Shown here one piece after another: positions 1 through 8,304 of a stretch of DNA of 41,275 nt (position 1 is the first letter of the stretch; the number at the start of each line of letters is the position of its first letter). The stretch covers positions 1 to 41,275 of the forward strand of contig CAJMDF010000015.1 in assembly GCA_905212085.1 (NCBI GenBank), read 5' to 3'. The stretch is from an uncultured Clostridium sp. (GTDB taxonomy: Bacteria > Cyanobacteriota > Vampirovibrionia > Gastranaerophilales > Gastranaerophilaceae). Below the pieces are notes generated by a model that was given only the letters and a program-made list of their open reading frames with translations, made no database searches and was not told the origin of the DNA. Position numbers and translations under genes: made by a program.

Positions 1-87
1 TTTATTTGTTTTAATTTAATTATTTAAAACTTGATTTATGATTTTAATTTAAAAATTTATAAAATTAAAAGGATAAAGGAAAATTAA

Positions 88-1074
88 ATGATAATTGATT
101 TTAGAACAAAAAATGGTGCGATGAACTCTTATGCTATACCAAATTTCAAAGGTAAAATTATTGACTCGCATGTTCATTGCGGAAAATGGACAAATGATTT
201 GTTCTCAACAAATGATGTGTTAAATTTTTTTAATAGAAAATTCAATAACGGGAAAGATACTGTAGATCGAGTAATAATATCTAATCTAGATTGTATTATA
301 AATGGAAAAAATAAAGCTCCTTATATGGATGAATTAAGCGGGAATATTAAATTACTCAAAAAGTGTTTAAAGAATGATAAGCTAGTCCCTTTTGTCGTCT
401 GTCAACCTGGATATGGTTCAGCAGGTAATATTGAATTATTATTAAACAAATATCCGGATTTAATTAAAGGATTAAAGTTCCATCCAGCTTGTCTTAATTT
501 GCCTGCAAATGATTTAAAATATATTCCGTATATGAAACTTGCAGAAAAGTATAATAAGCCTTGTCTATTTCATAGTGAAGTTATAACTGATTCAAACAAT
601 AATTTTATAAGAAGTGGTGTATCTGATCCTGAATATATTTATGAAACAGCAAGACAATTTCCGGATGTTCCTGTTATTCTAGGTCATATGGGACTAGGTG
701 GAGGAAAAGCTCATGAAGCTGGGATTGAAACACTTATTAATTCAATTGAACGAGGTGATGCTAAGTTATACGCAGACTTAGCTTGGGTTGATTGGGATAA
801 TCCTGCAAAACCTCATATTGTAGAAGTTGTTGATAAACTTTTACATAGTACAAAAGGTGATAAAACAGAGAGATTGTTATTCGGTACAGATGCCCCATTG
901 GGTGTTTTTGGAGAAAAAGCATTAAAACAAAAAGACGCTTATGATAATAATATCAAAAATATAAAACAAGCTATTAAAGATAATTTTGGAGCTGATGCAA
1001 ACAAACTTATAAGTCGAATTTTTTACAGAAACAGTAAAAAATTACTTAATCAAAATTATAATCAAGTAGTGTAG
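88..1074 (+). CDS. Amidohydrolase family 2 metal-dependent hydrolase
   Basis: A 328-residue protein of the amidohydrolase-2 (TIM-barrel) family. The metal-binding HxH lies near the N-terminus (residues 28-30, within DSHVHCGKW). A GLKFHP motif near residue 130, HSE near 164, GHMG near 199 and GTDAP near 265 follow in the family's usual order, so the catalytic His and Asp ligands look intact. There is no signal peptide, so it should be cytoplasmic. The substrate cannot be read from the sequence; relatives include decarboxylases and lactone or amide hydrolases. The ATG at 88 follows an AAAGGA/AAGGAAA purine run. The gene stands alone, with 87 bases of AT-rich DNA before it and a bidirectional terminator after it. 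Confidence 0.8.
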   Translation: MIIDFRTKNGAMNSYAIPNFKGKIIDSHVHCGKWTNDLFSTNDVLNFFNRKFNNGKDTVDRVIISNLDCIINGKNKAPYMDELSGNIKLLKKCLKNDKLVPFVVCQPGYGSAGNIELLLNKYPDLIKGLKFHPACLNLPANDLKYIPYMKLAEKYNKPCLFHSEVITDSNNNFIRSGVSDPEYIYETARQFPDVPVILGHMGLGGGKAHEAGIETLINSIERGDAKLYADLAWVDWDNPAKPHIVEVVDKLLHSTKGDKTERLLFGTDAPLGVFGEKALKQKDAYDNNIKNIKQAIKDNFGADANKLISRIFYRNSKKLLNQNYNQVV

Positions 1075-1122
1075 TATAATGTGTTTTTATATTAGTTATT
1101 ATTAGCTAAAACTTGTTTTTAA

Positions 1123-1154
1123 TAAAAAAAGACGTATTTGTAACGTCTTTTTTG
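1123..1154. terminator. Bidirectional intrinsic terminator
   Basis: The arms AAAAAAGACG and CGTCTTTTTT close a 9-base loop. A-run and T-run flank both sides, between two convergent genes (the amidohydrolase and the alpha/beta hydrolase). Confidence 0.8.
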
Positions 1155-1179
1155 TCTGTTTTAACTTGTGCTATTGGAT

Positions 1180-2214
1180 TTATTTCAAATTTTCTTTAAA
1201 GAATGATGCAATTTTGTCGAACGGTATTTTGTCAAGGTTATCATATAAATCTACATGATTTGCTCCTTCAATAATTAGAAGTTCTTTGTTATCTCCTTTT
1301 AATTTTTTTAATGCATCCTCACTAAAATACTTGCTGTGAGCTTTTTCTCCGTGAATCATTAAAACTGGAGTTCTTATTTCACTGCTGTAAGCTAAAATTG
1401 GAAGATTGATTAAAGATAAAGTTGATGTTTGATTCCAGTTTCCGTTTGAATTTATTGAATTTTTATGGAAACCTCTTTTAGTTTTATAATATCCGTAATA
1501 GTCTTTGACGAATTGTGGTTCTGAGCCGGTTAATTTATCAGGAAGTCCTGCCGCTTTTGCATATGTTCCGTTTTTATAATCAAGGGTTCTTTGTTTGTTT
1601 AGTGCTACTTTTAAATCATAACGACCATTTTCGTCTATTGAATCATTATAGCCTTTTGCGCTTACTCTTGTCATGTCATACATTGTTGATGTTACAGTTG
1701 CTTTAATCCTTGTATCTATTTGAGCTGCATTTAGTGCAAATCCGCCAAAGCCACAGATGCCTAATATCCCTATTTTATCTGGATTAACATTTTCGTTATT
1801 GCTTAAAAAATCTACAGCTGCACTAAAATCTTCGGTGTTAATATCAGGAGATGCAATATTTCTTGGAGTTCCTGCGCTTTCTCCTGTGTATGAAGGATCA
1901 AATGCCAGAGTAATAAAACCTCTTTCTGCTAGTGTTTGAGCATATAATCCTGATGCCTGTTCTTTTACAGCACCGAATGGACCTGAAATTGCGATTGCAG
2001 GAAGTTTATCAGCTTTTTTCATGTTTTTGGGAAGGTATAAATCTCCAACTAATTTTATCCCGAAACGATTTACAAATTCTACTTTTTGAATATCAACTTT
2101 CTCACTTTTTGGGAAAATTTTATCCCAGTTATTTCCTTTTGCTGTGCTCATTTCTTGTACTCCTATTATTAGTAAAAATATTAACAAAAATATTGATAGT
2201 AAGCTTTTAATCAT
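1180..2214 (-). CDS. Exported alpha/beta hydrolase, dienelactone-hydrolase-like
   Basis: A 344-residue alpha/beta hydrolase with an N-terminal hydrophobic segment (residues 3-19) that looks like a signal peptide or anchor. The nucleophile elbow reads GICGFGG, putting a cysteine (Cys154) where most hydrolases have serine, as in dienelactone hydrolase and YcjY-like proteins. The likely acid is in the IHGEKAH region near residue 287, and the catalytic His in GANHVDLYDN near 318. A clear AAGGAG lies before the ATG. It is 22 bp downstream of the acetyltransferase gene and probably co-transcribed with it. Both are divergent from a LysR regulator that may control them. The substrate is unknown. Confidence 0.8.
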   Translation of the reverse strand: MIKSLLSIFLLIFLLIIGVQEMSTAKGNNWDKIFPKSEKVDIQKVEFVNRFGIKLVGDLYLPKNMKKADKLPAIAISGPFGAVKEQASGLYAQTLAERGFITLAFDPSYTGESAGTPRNIASPDINTEDFSAAVDFLSNNENVNPDKIGILGICGFGGFALNAAQIDTRIKATVTSTMYDMTRVSAKGYNDSIDENGRYDLKVALNKQRTLDYKNGTYAKAAGLPDKLTGSEPQFVKDYYGYYKTKRGFHKNSINSNGNWNQTSTLSLINLPILAYSSEIRTPVLMIHGEKAHSKYFSEDALKKLKGDNKELLIIEGANHVDLYDNLDKIPFDKIASFFKENLK

Positions 2215-2236
2215 ATTTTACTCCTTTGTTAAAATG

Positions 2237-2803
2237 TCAATTAATTGTTTTTATTAATTTTGCAGGATTCCCGCCTACAATTGTATTTTCTTTAACATCT
2301 TTTGTAACTACAGAGCCTGCTCCAATTATAGCTCCATCTCCGATTGTAACACCTGGTAAAATGCTTGCATTTGCACCTATCCAAACGTTGTTTCCAATTT
2401 TTACAGGTTTTGGTAAAATAGCAGCTCTTAATTCAGGAATAGGATTATGATTTAATGTCGCAATTACAACATTATGTCCGATTAATACATTATTTCCTAT
2501 TGTTATTCCGCCTTGGTCTTGGAAATGGCAGCAAGAATTAATAAATACGTTTTTGCCTATTTTAATATTTTTGCCACAGTTTGTAAAAAATGGGGGAAAT
2601 AGTCTGAATGTTTCATCAACCGGTTGGTTAATCAGTTTAAAAAATAATTCTCTGACTTTTTCTGGAGGATTGTATTTGTTATTAAGCTCATCTGCTAATT
2701 TCATAGCTTCATCTGATAATTCGGTCATATATGCAAGAATATCTGAGTTTACAGGCACTTCTTTTCCGCTATTTAGGTGTTCTAAAAATTCGTCTAAGTT
2801 CAT
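2237..2803 (-). CDS. Sugar O-acetyltransferase (LacA/Maa/NodL family)
   Basis: A 188-residue acetyl-CoA-dependent sugar O-acetyltransferase. The N-terminal Maa-type helical segment (about residues 1-60) is followed by left-handed beta-helix hexapeptide repeats (IGKNVFI, IGNNVLIGHNVVI, IGNNVWIGANASI, IGDGAIIGAGSVV). The ending IVGGNPAKLIK is typical of the family. The catalytic His is expected in the HNVVIATLNHNP stretch. The length matches maltose/galactoside acetyltransferases. It is the first gene of a two-gene unit with the alpha/beta hydrolase. The start has only a modest purine run (AAGGGAAA). The acceptor sugar cannot be deduced. Confidence 0.85.
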   Translation of the reverse strand: MNLDEFLEHLNSGKEVPVNSDILAYMTELSDEAMKLADELNNKYNPPEKVRELFFKLINQPVDETFRLFPPFFTNCGKNIKIGKNVFINSCCHFQDQGGITIGNNVLIGHNVVIATLNHNPIPELRAAILPKPVKIGNNVWIGANASILPGVTIGDGAIIGAGSVVTKDVKENTIVGGNPAKLIKTIN

Positions 2804-2859
2804 AAGCGATTTCCCTTTTTGTCTTATTATTTCTTATTTTTTAATAAATAGCAAATACT

Positions 2860-2888
2860 TATATAGTATAATTATATATGCTTGACAA
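2860..2888 (-). promoter_or_regulatory. Candidate promoter of the acetyltransferase-hydrolase unit
   Basis: On the minus strand, TTGTCA (2883-2888) and TATATA (2860-2865) are 17 bp apart. The -35 box lies in the centre of the palindrome at 2874-2896, so a bound LysR regulator would overlap it. Confidence 0.5.
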
Positions 2889-2896
2889 GCATATAT
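2874..2896. promoter_or_regulatory. Perfect palindrome, likely LysR operator
   Basis: The arms ATATATGCTT and AAGCATATAT match perfectly around a 3-base centre (GAC). It contains the T-N11-A dyad expected of LysR-type boxes (T2879, A2891). It covers the -35 boxes of both divergent promoters, fitting autoregulation and control of the divergent operon. Confidence 0.65.
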
Positions 2897-2910
2897 TAAT
2901 TTATTATATT
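2882..2910 (+). promoter_or_regulatory. Promoter of the lysR gene
   Basis: TTGACA (2882-2887), a 17-bp spacer and TATATT (2905-2910). The predicted start of transcription coincides with the ATG at 2917, implying a leaderless message. Confidence 0.6.
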
Positions 2911-2916
2911 TTATTT

Positions 2917-3804
2917 ATGGAAATACGTTTATTAAGATATTTTTTGGCTGTTGCTCAGGAAGAAAGTATTTCAAAAGCAGCAGATATTTTACATATTACA
3001 CAACCAACTCTTTCAAGACAATTAATGGATTTAGAAAAAGAGTTAAATACTAAATTGTTGATAAGAGGTAAGCGCAATAAAAAAATTACATTAACTGATG
3101 ATGGAAAATTACTTAAGTCAAGAGCTCAAGAAATTATAGATTTAACTAACAAAACTGAATCAGAATTTTTATTTGGGGATAAAAATATTTCCGGAGACAT
3201 TTTTATAGGTGGTGGAGAAACAGATGCTATAAGATTAATTGCAAGAACAATTAGGCATTTATCTTTAGAGTATCCTAATATAAAATATCATTTTTACAGC
3301 GGTAATGGTGAAGATGTCAAGGAAAAATTAAATAAAGGGTTATTAGATTTTGGTGTTTTTATTGAACCTATTGATAAAAAAGAATATGGGTTTATTCAGT
3401 TGCCTCAAAATGATACTTGGGGGATTTTGATGCGAAAAGATTCTGATTTAGCTAAGAAAGAATTTATTGAACCTGATGATTTAATAAATATTCCGTTATT
3501 TTCTTCTCGACAATATCTTGTAAAAAATCTTATATCCGGTTGGTTGGGTTTTGATTTCGAAAAATTAAATATTGTGGGAACTTATAATTTACTTTATAAT
3601 GCATCTATTATGGTAGAAGAAGGTTTAGGCTATGCTTTATGTATAGATAAATTAATAAATATATCAGGTGAAAGCAAATTATGTTTTAAACCATTAAAAC
3701 CAAAATTAGAGGCTGGAATTTTGGTTGCTTGGACAAAAAATCAACCCCTTTCCAAGATTGCTAAGTTGTTTATAAAAAAATTACAAGAAGAAATTACAGA
3801 TTAA
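2917..3804 (+). CDS. LysR-family transcriptional regulator
   Basis: A 295-residue LysR-type regulator. The N-terminal winged helix-turn-helix is clear: MEIRLLRYFLAVAQEES, then AADILHITQPTLSRQL within the first 50 residues. The remaining 200 or so residues form the periplasmic-binding-protein-like effector domain. The ATG at 2917 is preferred because translation there begins exactly at the conserved family N-terminus; the frame is open further upstream, but those codons precede the predicted transcription start. No Shine-Dalgarno is visible and the promoter position implies leaderless translation. It is divergent from the acetyltransferase-hydrolase unit and shares a palindromic operator with it. 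The gene overlaps the convergent small gene by 4 bp. Confidence 0.9.
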   Translation: MEIRLLRYFLAVAQEESISKAADILHITQPTLSRQLMDLEKELNTKLLIRGKRNKKITLTDDGKLLKSRAQEIIDLTNKTESEFLFGDKNISGDIFIGGGETDAIRLIARTIRHLSLEYPNIKYHFYSGNGEDVKEKLNKGLLDFGVFIEPIDKKEYGFIQLPQNDTWGILMRKDSDLAKKEFIEPDDLINIPLFSSRQYLVKNLISGWLGFDFEKLNIVGTYNLLYNASIMVEEGLGYALCIDKLINISGESKLCFKPLKPKLEAGILVAWTKNQPLSKIAKLFIKKLQEEITD

Positions 3805-4274
3805 ATATTGTTTCCAAAAAATTCTTCTAGAAATTTTTGAAATTCTTTAGGAGAATTATTTTTTATGATTTCTGAAAATTTATTTAATTGTTTTTGTGTA
3901 ATAAATAAGTATTCCTCTTTAAGATGTTTAAATTCAAGTTCATTGAATTGATAGATAAAACTTGAGATAACTCCTTTTTCTCTCATTTTAAGAGCTTTAG
4001 ATTGTATTTTGTTAGTATTAAAAAATATTTTTTCAAAAATATTTATTTTTGGCAGTTCTGCTGTTTCAATAAATATTTTTTTTAAACCTTTATCAGAGTA
4101 TGATATTTTAATTTTATTAGATGATGATTCATCATTGCAGAGCTTATTGATAAATTTTACAAATTTTGCATCACCGTTTGGGCAACAAAGGATTGGTTTT
4201 GTTGTGTGGTTGCCTATTTTACCGTATAATAATCCTGAGAATTGAGGATTGTATTTATTTATTGCAGAATTCAT
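3801..4274 (-). CDS. Conserved-looking hypothetical protein
   Basis: A 157-residue soluble protein that I do not recognise. It is rich in Lys, Asn and Phe, with no signal peptide or membrane segment. Cysteines cluster near the N-terminus (LCCPNG near residue 30, LCND near 46). The C-terminal half is probably helical (QLNKFSEIIKNNSPKEFQKFLEEFF). A good AAGGAG precedes the ATG, supporting a real gene. It is convergent with lysR, overlapping its stop, and sits downstream of ogt in the same orientation (39-bp gap). No function is proposed. Confidence 0.6.
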   Translation of the reverse strand: MNSAINKYNPQFSGLLYGKIGNHTTKPILCCPNGDAKFVKFINKLCNDESSSNKIKISYSDKGLKKIFIETAELPKINIFEKIFFNTNKIQSKALKMREKGVISSFIYQFNELEFKHLKEEYLFITQKQLNKFSEIIKNNSPKEFQKFLEEFFGNNI

Positions 4275-4313
4275 ATTAAACTCCTTTAGAGAGTATAAAT
4301 CCTGTGAATATTT

Positions 4314-4769
4314 TTATTTGCTATTTTTATTTTCAAGTTCCAGTAAATATTTTTTTATTTCAATCCCGCCTGCATAACCTGTTAAATTTCCGTTTGAACC
4401 TATCACTCTGTGACAAGGTATAATTATTACAATAGGATTTTTATTATTAGCCATTCCTACAGCTCTTGAAGCATTCTTATTCTCAATGTACCATGCAATT
4501 TCTTTATAAGTTGTAGTTTTCCCATATGGAATTTTTTGTAATGCTTGCCAAACCTTCATTTGAAATTGAGTCCCTTTTGCTGAAATAGGGATATCAAAAC
4601 TTTTTCTATTTCCATCAAAATACTCATTTAATTGCGAATAAGTCTTTTTGATTAGGGAAGTTTCTTTGTCTGTGTAATTAAGATTACTAAAAGAAATATT
4701 GCAGATACAATTATTTTTTTCTGCAATGTATATTTTTCCAATTACAGTGTCATAAGAGTATTGGTACAA
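4314..4769 (-). CDS. ogt: Methylated-DNA--protein-cysteine methyltransferase (Ogt/MGMT)
   Basis: A 151-residue suicide DNA-repair protein that removes O6-alkyl groups from guanine onto its own cysteine. The active-site motif PCHRV is intact (IIIPCHRVIGSNGNLTGYAGG, near residues 115-135). The DNA-binding wing (TQFQMKVWQALQKIPYGKTTTYKEIA) precedes it. The Ada-like N-terminal domain is absent, so it is the stand-alone form. The apparent start is TTG at 4769, 2 bp after the dedA stop, with AAAGGAATC inside the end of dedA as ribosome binding site. No other in-frame start precedes the conserved core, so translation is probably coupled to dedA. Confidence 0.9.
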   Translation of the reverse strand: MYQYSYDTVIGKIYIAEKNNCICNISFSNLNYTDKETSLIKKTYSQLNEYFDGNRKSFDIPISAKGTQFQMKVWQALQKIPYGKTTTYKEIAWYIENKNASRAVGMANNKNPIVIIIPCHRVIGSNGNLTGYAGGIEIKKYLLELENKNSK

Positions 4770-4771
4770 AT

Positions 4772-5398
4772 TTAAGATTCCTTTAAATGTTTTACATGTT
4801 TATAAATGTATAAAGCACCTAAAATACCAAAGATTAAAACTATTGCAATGTCAAATTTATGCCAAATATGTTTGAAAGCTTCCATATTTTGTCCCATTTT
4901 TACTCCGACATAAACTAACACGTAGCTCCATACTAAAGAACCTAAGAAAGTAAGAGTAAAGAATATTCTTTTTTTAGCTCTTAAAATACCTGCAGGAAGT
5001 GAGATAAAAGTCCTTACAACAGGAAGCATTCTGCATAAGAAAAATGCCCAGTCGCCGTATTTTTCAACCCATTTATCGGCTTCTTCCAGATCTTTATGTG
5101 AAATAAGGAAGTATTTCCCGTATTTTTCAACGAATTTTCTACCGCCGAAAAATCCAAGATAGTATGATGGTATTGAGCCTAAAACGCATCCAAAAGCACC
5201 TGCCCAAGCTGCTAAATGAAAATTCATTTCACCTTTGCTTACAATGTAGCCTGCAAATGGTAATATTGCTTCACTAGGTAATGGGATATTACAGGATTCA
5301 ATTGCCATAAGCAAACTAATCCCCCAAGGTCCCATATAAGTTATGATATGCTCAATAAAACTAATTAAATGAGCTAAAATTGAGTTTATAAATTCCAT
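4772..5398 (-). CDS. DedA family membrane protein (VTT/SNARE-associated domain)
   Basis: A 208-residue inner-membrane protein of the DedA family, whose better-studied members act as undecaprenyl-phosphate or phospholipid scramblases/flippases. The diagnostic motifs are present: ESCNIPLPSEAILPFAGY near residue 33, FGGRKFVEKYGKY, and FLCRMLPVVRTFISLPAG near residue 118 with the conserved arginines. A WSYVLVYVG helix and a final C-terminal helix follow. An AGGAGG box precedes the ATG. It is the first gene of a unit with ogt, which starts 2 bp after it. Confidence 0.88.
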   Translation of the reverse strand: MEFINSILAHLISFIEHIITYMGPWGISLLMAIESCNIPLPSEAILPFAGYIVSKGEMNFHLAAWAGAFGCVLGSIPSYYLGFFGGRKFVEKYGKYFLISHKDLEEADKWVEKYGDWAFFLCRMLPVVRTFISLPAGILRAKKRIFFTLTFLGSLVWSYVLVYVGVKMGQNMEAFKHIWHKFDIAIVLIFGILGALYIYKHVKHLKES

Positions 5399-5447
5399 AA
5401 TACCTCCTCTTATTCTGAAATTAATTGTATCAAAAAAATATTTTATT

Positions 5448-5476
5448 TTGACAATATTAAAAATTTATACTAACAT
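5448..5476 (+). promoter_or_regulatory. Candidate promoter of yqhD
   Basis: Consensus TTGACA (5448-5453), 17-bp spacer, weak -10 TAACAT (5471-5476). The gene starts 30 bp downstream after a GAAAGGAG box. Confidence 0.45.
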
Positions 5477-5505
5477 AACTTTACTGAAATGAAAGGAGTT
5501 TGGTT

Positions 5506-6666
5506 ATGAATAATTTTGAATTATATTGTCCGACACGAGTTGTATTCGGAAAAGGTTCAATTGCAAAACTTTCGCAATTGATTGATAAATCAAAGAAAAT
5601 ATTAATTACTTATGGTGGAGGCTCTATTAAAAGGAATGGGGTTTATGATCAGGTAAAAAAAGCTTTGGAAGGATATAATGTTTTGGAATTTGGAGGGATT
5701 GAACCAAATCCTAAATATGAAACATTAATGAAAGCTGTCGAAATTGTAAAAAAAGAAGGAGTTGATTTTCTTTTAGCAGTTGGTGGCGGATCAACATTAG
5801 ATGGTACAAAATTTATTGCGGCAGCTTCAAAATATTTTGGAGAAAAAGATGCTTATGATTACTTTATGGTAGAGCAAAATCCAGTAACAGATGCTTTACC
5901 TTTAGCTGATGTAATTACATTGCCTGCAACCGGTTCAGAAATGAATAACGGAGCTGTTATATCGAGAATTTCAACAGATGAAAAATTAGCTTTTCAGTGG
6001 GAACCGCTATATCCAAAATTTTCAATTATTGATCCGCAAGTAACATTCAGTTTGCCTCAAAAGCAGACAATAAACGGTATTGTAGATACATTTGTGCATG
6101 TTATGGAACAATACTGTACTTATGATGTAAATTCTCCGCTTCAAGATGATTGGGCATTAGGAATTTTGAGAACTCTTATTAAGGAAGCTCCAAAAGTTTT
6201 AGCAGATCCTAATGATTATGATGCAAGGGCTAATATTTTCTGGTGTGCAACTTGTGGCTTAAATTATTGGATTGCTCAAGGTGTACCTCAAGATTGGGCT
6301 ACTCATATGATAGGACATGAACTAACCGCGTTTTATGGAATTGACCATGGCCAAAGTTTAGCAATAATTGAGCCAAGACTATTAAGAAATCAAAAAGTTA
6401 GCAAGTCAAAGAAATTAGCAAAACTTGCAAGAGAAGTGTTTGGTATAAATGAACCTGTTGATTTAAAAGCTGCAGATATTGCTATTGATCATATTGAAGC
6501 ATTCTTTAATTCTTTAGGAATGAAAACAAAATTAGCAGATTATGAAATTAGTTCGGAAGAAGCAGCAGAAAAAATAAGAGATAGATTTGCAAAACGAGGT
6601 GTTGCTCTAGGAGAAAAAGGTGCTATAAATTCTGATGTTGCATATGATATTGTAAAAGCTTCTTAG
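5506..6666 (+). CDS. yqhD: NADPH-dependent iron-containing alcohol dehydrogenase / aldehyde reductase, YqhD type
   Basis: A 386-residue group III metal-dependent alcohol dehydrogenase that closely follows E. coli YqhD, a broad aldehyde reductase that detoxifies short-chain and lipid-derived aldehydes. The N-terminus MNNFELYCPTRVVFGKG, the nucleotide-binding GGGS at 37-40, AVGGGSTLDGTKF and LPATGSE all align by eye. The metal ligands are present: Asp and His in DTFVHVMEQ, and His in ATHMIGHELTAFYG and GIDHGQ. I start it at the ATG at 5506 because it follows GAAAGGAG by 7 bases and matches the family N-terminus; an in-frame TTG two codons earlier is not needed. It is monocistronic, with its own promoter and terminator. 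Confidence 0.92.
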   Translation: MNNFELYCPTRVVFGKGSIAKLSQLIDKSKKILITYGGGSIKRNGVYDQVKKALEGYNVLEFGGIEPNPKYETLMKAVEIVKKEGVDFLLAVGGGSTLDGTKFIAAASKYFGEKDAYDYFMVEQNPVTDALPLADVITLPATGSEMNNGAVISRISTDEKLAFQWEPLYPKFSIIDPQVTFSLPQKQTINGIVDTFVHVMEQYCTYDVNSPLQDDWALGILRTLIKEAPKVLADPNDYDARANIFWCATCGLNYWIAQGVPQDWATHMIGHELTAFYGIDHGQSLAIIEPRLLRNQKVSKSKKLAKLAREVFGINEPVDLKAADIAIDHIEAFFNSLGMKTKLADYEISSEEAAEKIRDRFAKRGVALGEKGAINSDVAYDIVKAS

Positions 6667-6689
6667 AATATAGAATATTTAAAATCTAA

Positions 6690-6720
6690 AAAATGCAGGG
6701 TAGTTAACCCTGCATTTTCT
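6690..6720 (+). terminator. Intrinsic terminator after yqhD
   Basis: The stem AAAATGCAGGG / CCCTGCATTTT has a 7-base loop and is followed by a short T-rich stretch. Confidence 0.85.
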
Positions 6721-6727
6721 CTATTAC

Positions 6728-6755
6728 TTGCACAAATTCTTTTTTGAGATATGAT
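6728..6755 (+). promoter_or_regulatory. Promoter of tig
   Basis: TTGCAC (6728-6733) and TATGAT (6750-6755) with a 16-bp spacer, about 38 bp upstream of the tig start. Confidence 0.5.
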
Positions 6756-6793
6756 TAATACACATGTATTAATTAATTATAAAGGATTTAGAA

Positions 6794-8086
6794 ATGAAAG
6801 TTACATTAGAAAAAGAAAAAGAAAATGTTGTAAAATTAGATATTACAATCCCTGCAAAAGATGCTACAGAAGCTTATAATAAAGCTGTTCAAAAGATTTC
6901 TCAATATGTAAATATTGATGGATTTAGAAAAGGAAAAGCTCCACGAGCAGTAGTTGAAAGACATGTAGGAACTGAAAGAATTAAACAAGAAGCTATTGAA
7001 AATTTGATGCCAAAAGCTATTAATCAAGCTGTTGTTGATAACAATTTAGATATTATTGCTCAGCCATATATAACAAATTACAATTTTAATATTGGTGAAG
7101 ATTTAACTGTTACTGCAAAAGCTGAATTAAGACCTGAAGTTGCTTTAGGTCAATATAAAGGTTTAACTTTAGAAGTAAAAGATTCTCCAATTGAAGCTGA
7201 TGCTATGCAAAAATCAATAGATAATCTTTTAAATCAACACAGTACTCAAGAAACTGTAATTGACAGACCTACAAAAGAAACTGATATTGCGGTAATTGAT
7301 TTTGATGGTTATGCTAATGGTGAAAAAATTCAAGGCGGTGAAGCTAAAAATTATCCGCTTGATTTAGCTCATTCAAACTTCATTCCAGGTTTTGCTGAAC
7401 AACTTGTTGGTAAAAATCTAAATGATGAGTTTGAAATTAAGGTAACTTTCCCAGAAGATTACCACGATGAAAAATTAAAAGGTCAACCTGCAACATTCAA
7501 AATTAAAATTAATGAAATCAAAGAAAAGAAATTACCTGAATTAAATGATGAATTTGCTCAAAAAGTTGGTCCTTTCAAAACTGTTGATGAATTAAAAGCT
7601 GATATTCAAAAATATTTAGAATCTCAAAGAGAAAGAACAAATAAACAAAATTCTGAAAATGAAGTATTTAAAACAGTAATTGATTCTTCAAAAGTTGAAA
7701 TTCCTCAATCTATGATTGATAGAGAAGCTAATTCCTTAAGAGAAGAATATAAACAAAGATTAGCTGCTCAAGGTATTAATTGGGATGCTCTTGTAAAATC
7801 TCAAGGGGAAGATCAATTGTTGAAAAATTTAAATGAAGATGCTTTAGTAAGAATTAAAAATTCTCTTGTAATTGACAAGATTGCGAAAGAAGAAAATATT
7901 AAATTAGAACAAAAAGATATTGAAACTAAATTTGCTCAATTGGGTGCAGCTTATGGCTTGAAACCTCAAGATTTAATTAAACAAATTGGTCAAAATCCTG
8001 AAGTTCTTGCTTCTATTTCTCAACAAGCAATGAATGATAAGGTTAGAGATTTCTTAATGGAAAACAATAAAGTAGAAATCAAGTAG
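6794..8086 (+). CDS. tig: Trigger factor, ribosome-associated chaperone
   Basis: A 430-residue trigger factor that binds nascent chains at the ribosome exit tunnel. The N-terminal ribosome-binding domain carries the signature GFRKGKAPRAVVERHVG (near residues 44-60). The FKBP-like domain (about 155-240) has the FIPGFAEQLVGK stretch, and a long helical C-terminal domain follows. The length is normal. The ATG at 6794 follows AAAGGATTTAGAA. It sits immediately upstream of clpP-clpX, the classic tig-clpP-clpX order, but a strong terminator lies between tig and clpP, so they may be separately transcribed. Confidence 0.97.
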   Translation: MKVTLEKEKENVVKLDITIPAKDATEAYNKAVQKISQYVNIDGFRKGKAPRAVVERHVGTERIKQEAIENLMPKAINQAVVDNNLDIIAQPYITNYNFNIGEDLTVTAKAELRPEVALGQYKGLTLEVKDSPIEADAMQKSIDNLLNQHSTQETVIDRPTKETDIAVIDFDGYANGEKIQGGEAKNYPLDLAHSNFIPGFAEQLVGKNLNDEFEIKVTFPEDYHDEKLKGQPATFKIKINEIKEKKLPELNDEFAQKVGPFKTVDELKADIQKYLESQRERTNKQNSENEVFKTVIDSSKVEIPQSMIDREANSLREEYKQRLAAQGINWDALVKSQGEDQLLKNLNEDALVRIKNSLVIDKIAKEENIKLEQKDIETKFAQLGAAYGLKPQDLIKQIGQNPEVLASISQQAMNDKVRDFLMENNKVEIK

Positions 8087-8103
8087 TTAATCAAAAATAA
8101 TAT

Positions 8104-8133
8104 ATGTGCCGTATTTACAACGGCACATTTTTG
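8104..8133 (+). terminator. Intrinsic terminator after tig
   Basis: The stem ATGTGCCGT / ACGGCACAT (9 bp) has a 7-base loop and is followed by TTTT. Confidence 0.85.
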
Positions 8134-8176
8134 ATTAATATTAAGTAGAGTTATATAATTTAATTAGTAAAAAGTA

Positions 8177-8303
8177 GAAGAGGAGCTACAAACCTCTAAT
8201 CATTATAAAGTCGATTTGTAGTCGACGGAAAGGACAAAAGCGGAGGCACAGCCTCTGGCAGAGAGATATAAAGTCAGACGAAAGTCGGCGGAAAGGGTAA
8301 AAA
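8177..8303 (+). repeat. Structured, internally repeated leader region of clpP
   Basis: This stretch has more G and C than its surroundings. Two imperfect direct repeats share the pattern TATAAAGTC...GTCGACGGAAAGGA (from about 8204) and TATAAAGTC...GTCGGCGGAAAGGG (from about 8267). Between them lies a hairpin GAGGC-ACA-GCCTC (8243-8255), and before them AGAGG...CCTCT (8179-8197). The second copy supplies the AAAGGG ribosome binding site of clpP. It could be a repetitive extragenic element or a regulatory RNA leader; no known riboswitch is recognised. Confidence 0.5.
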
Positions 8304-8304
8304 A

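Noticed and set aside
1515..2210. Several 60-90 codon plus-strand ORFs within the alpha/beta hydrolase gene
   Set aside because: They are antisense shadows of a gene with clear family motifs and have no start signals.
5500..5505. TTG start two codons upstream for yqhD
   Set aside because: The ATG at 5506 matches the YqhD N-terminus and has the better Shine-Dalgarno spacing.
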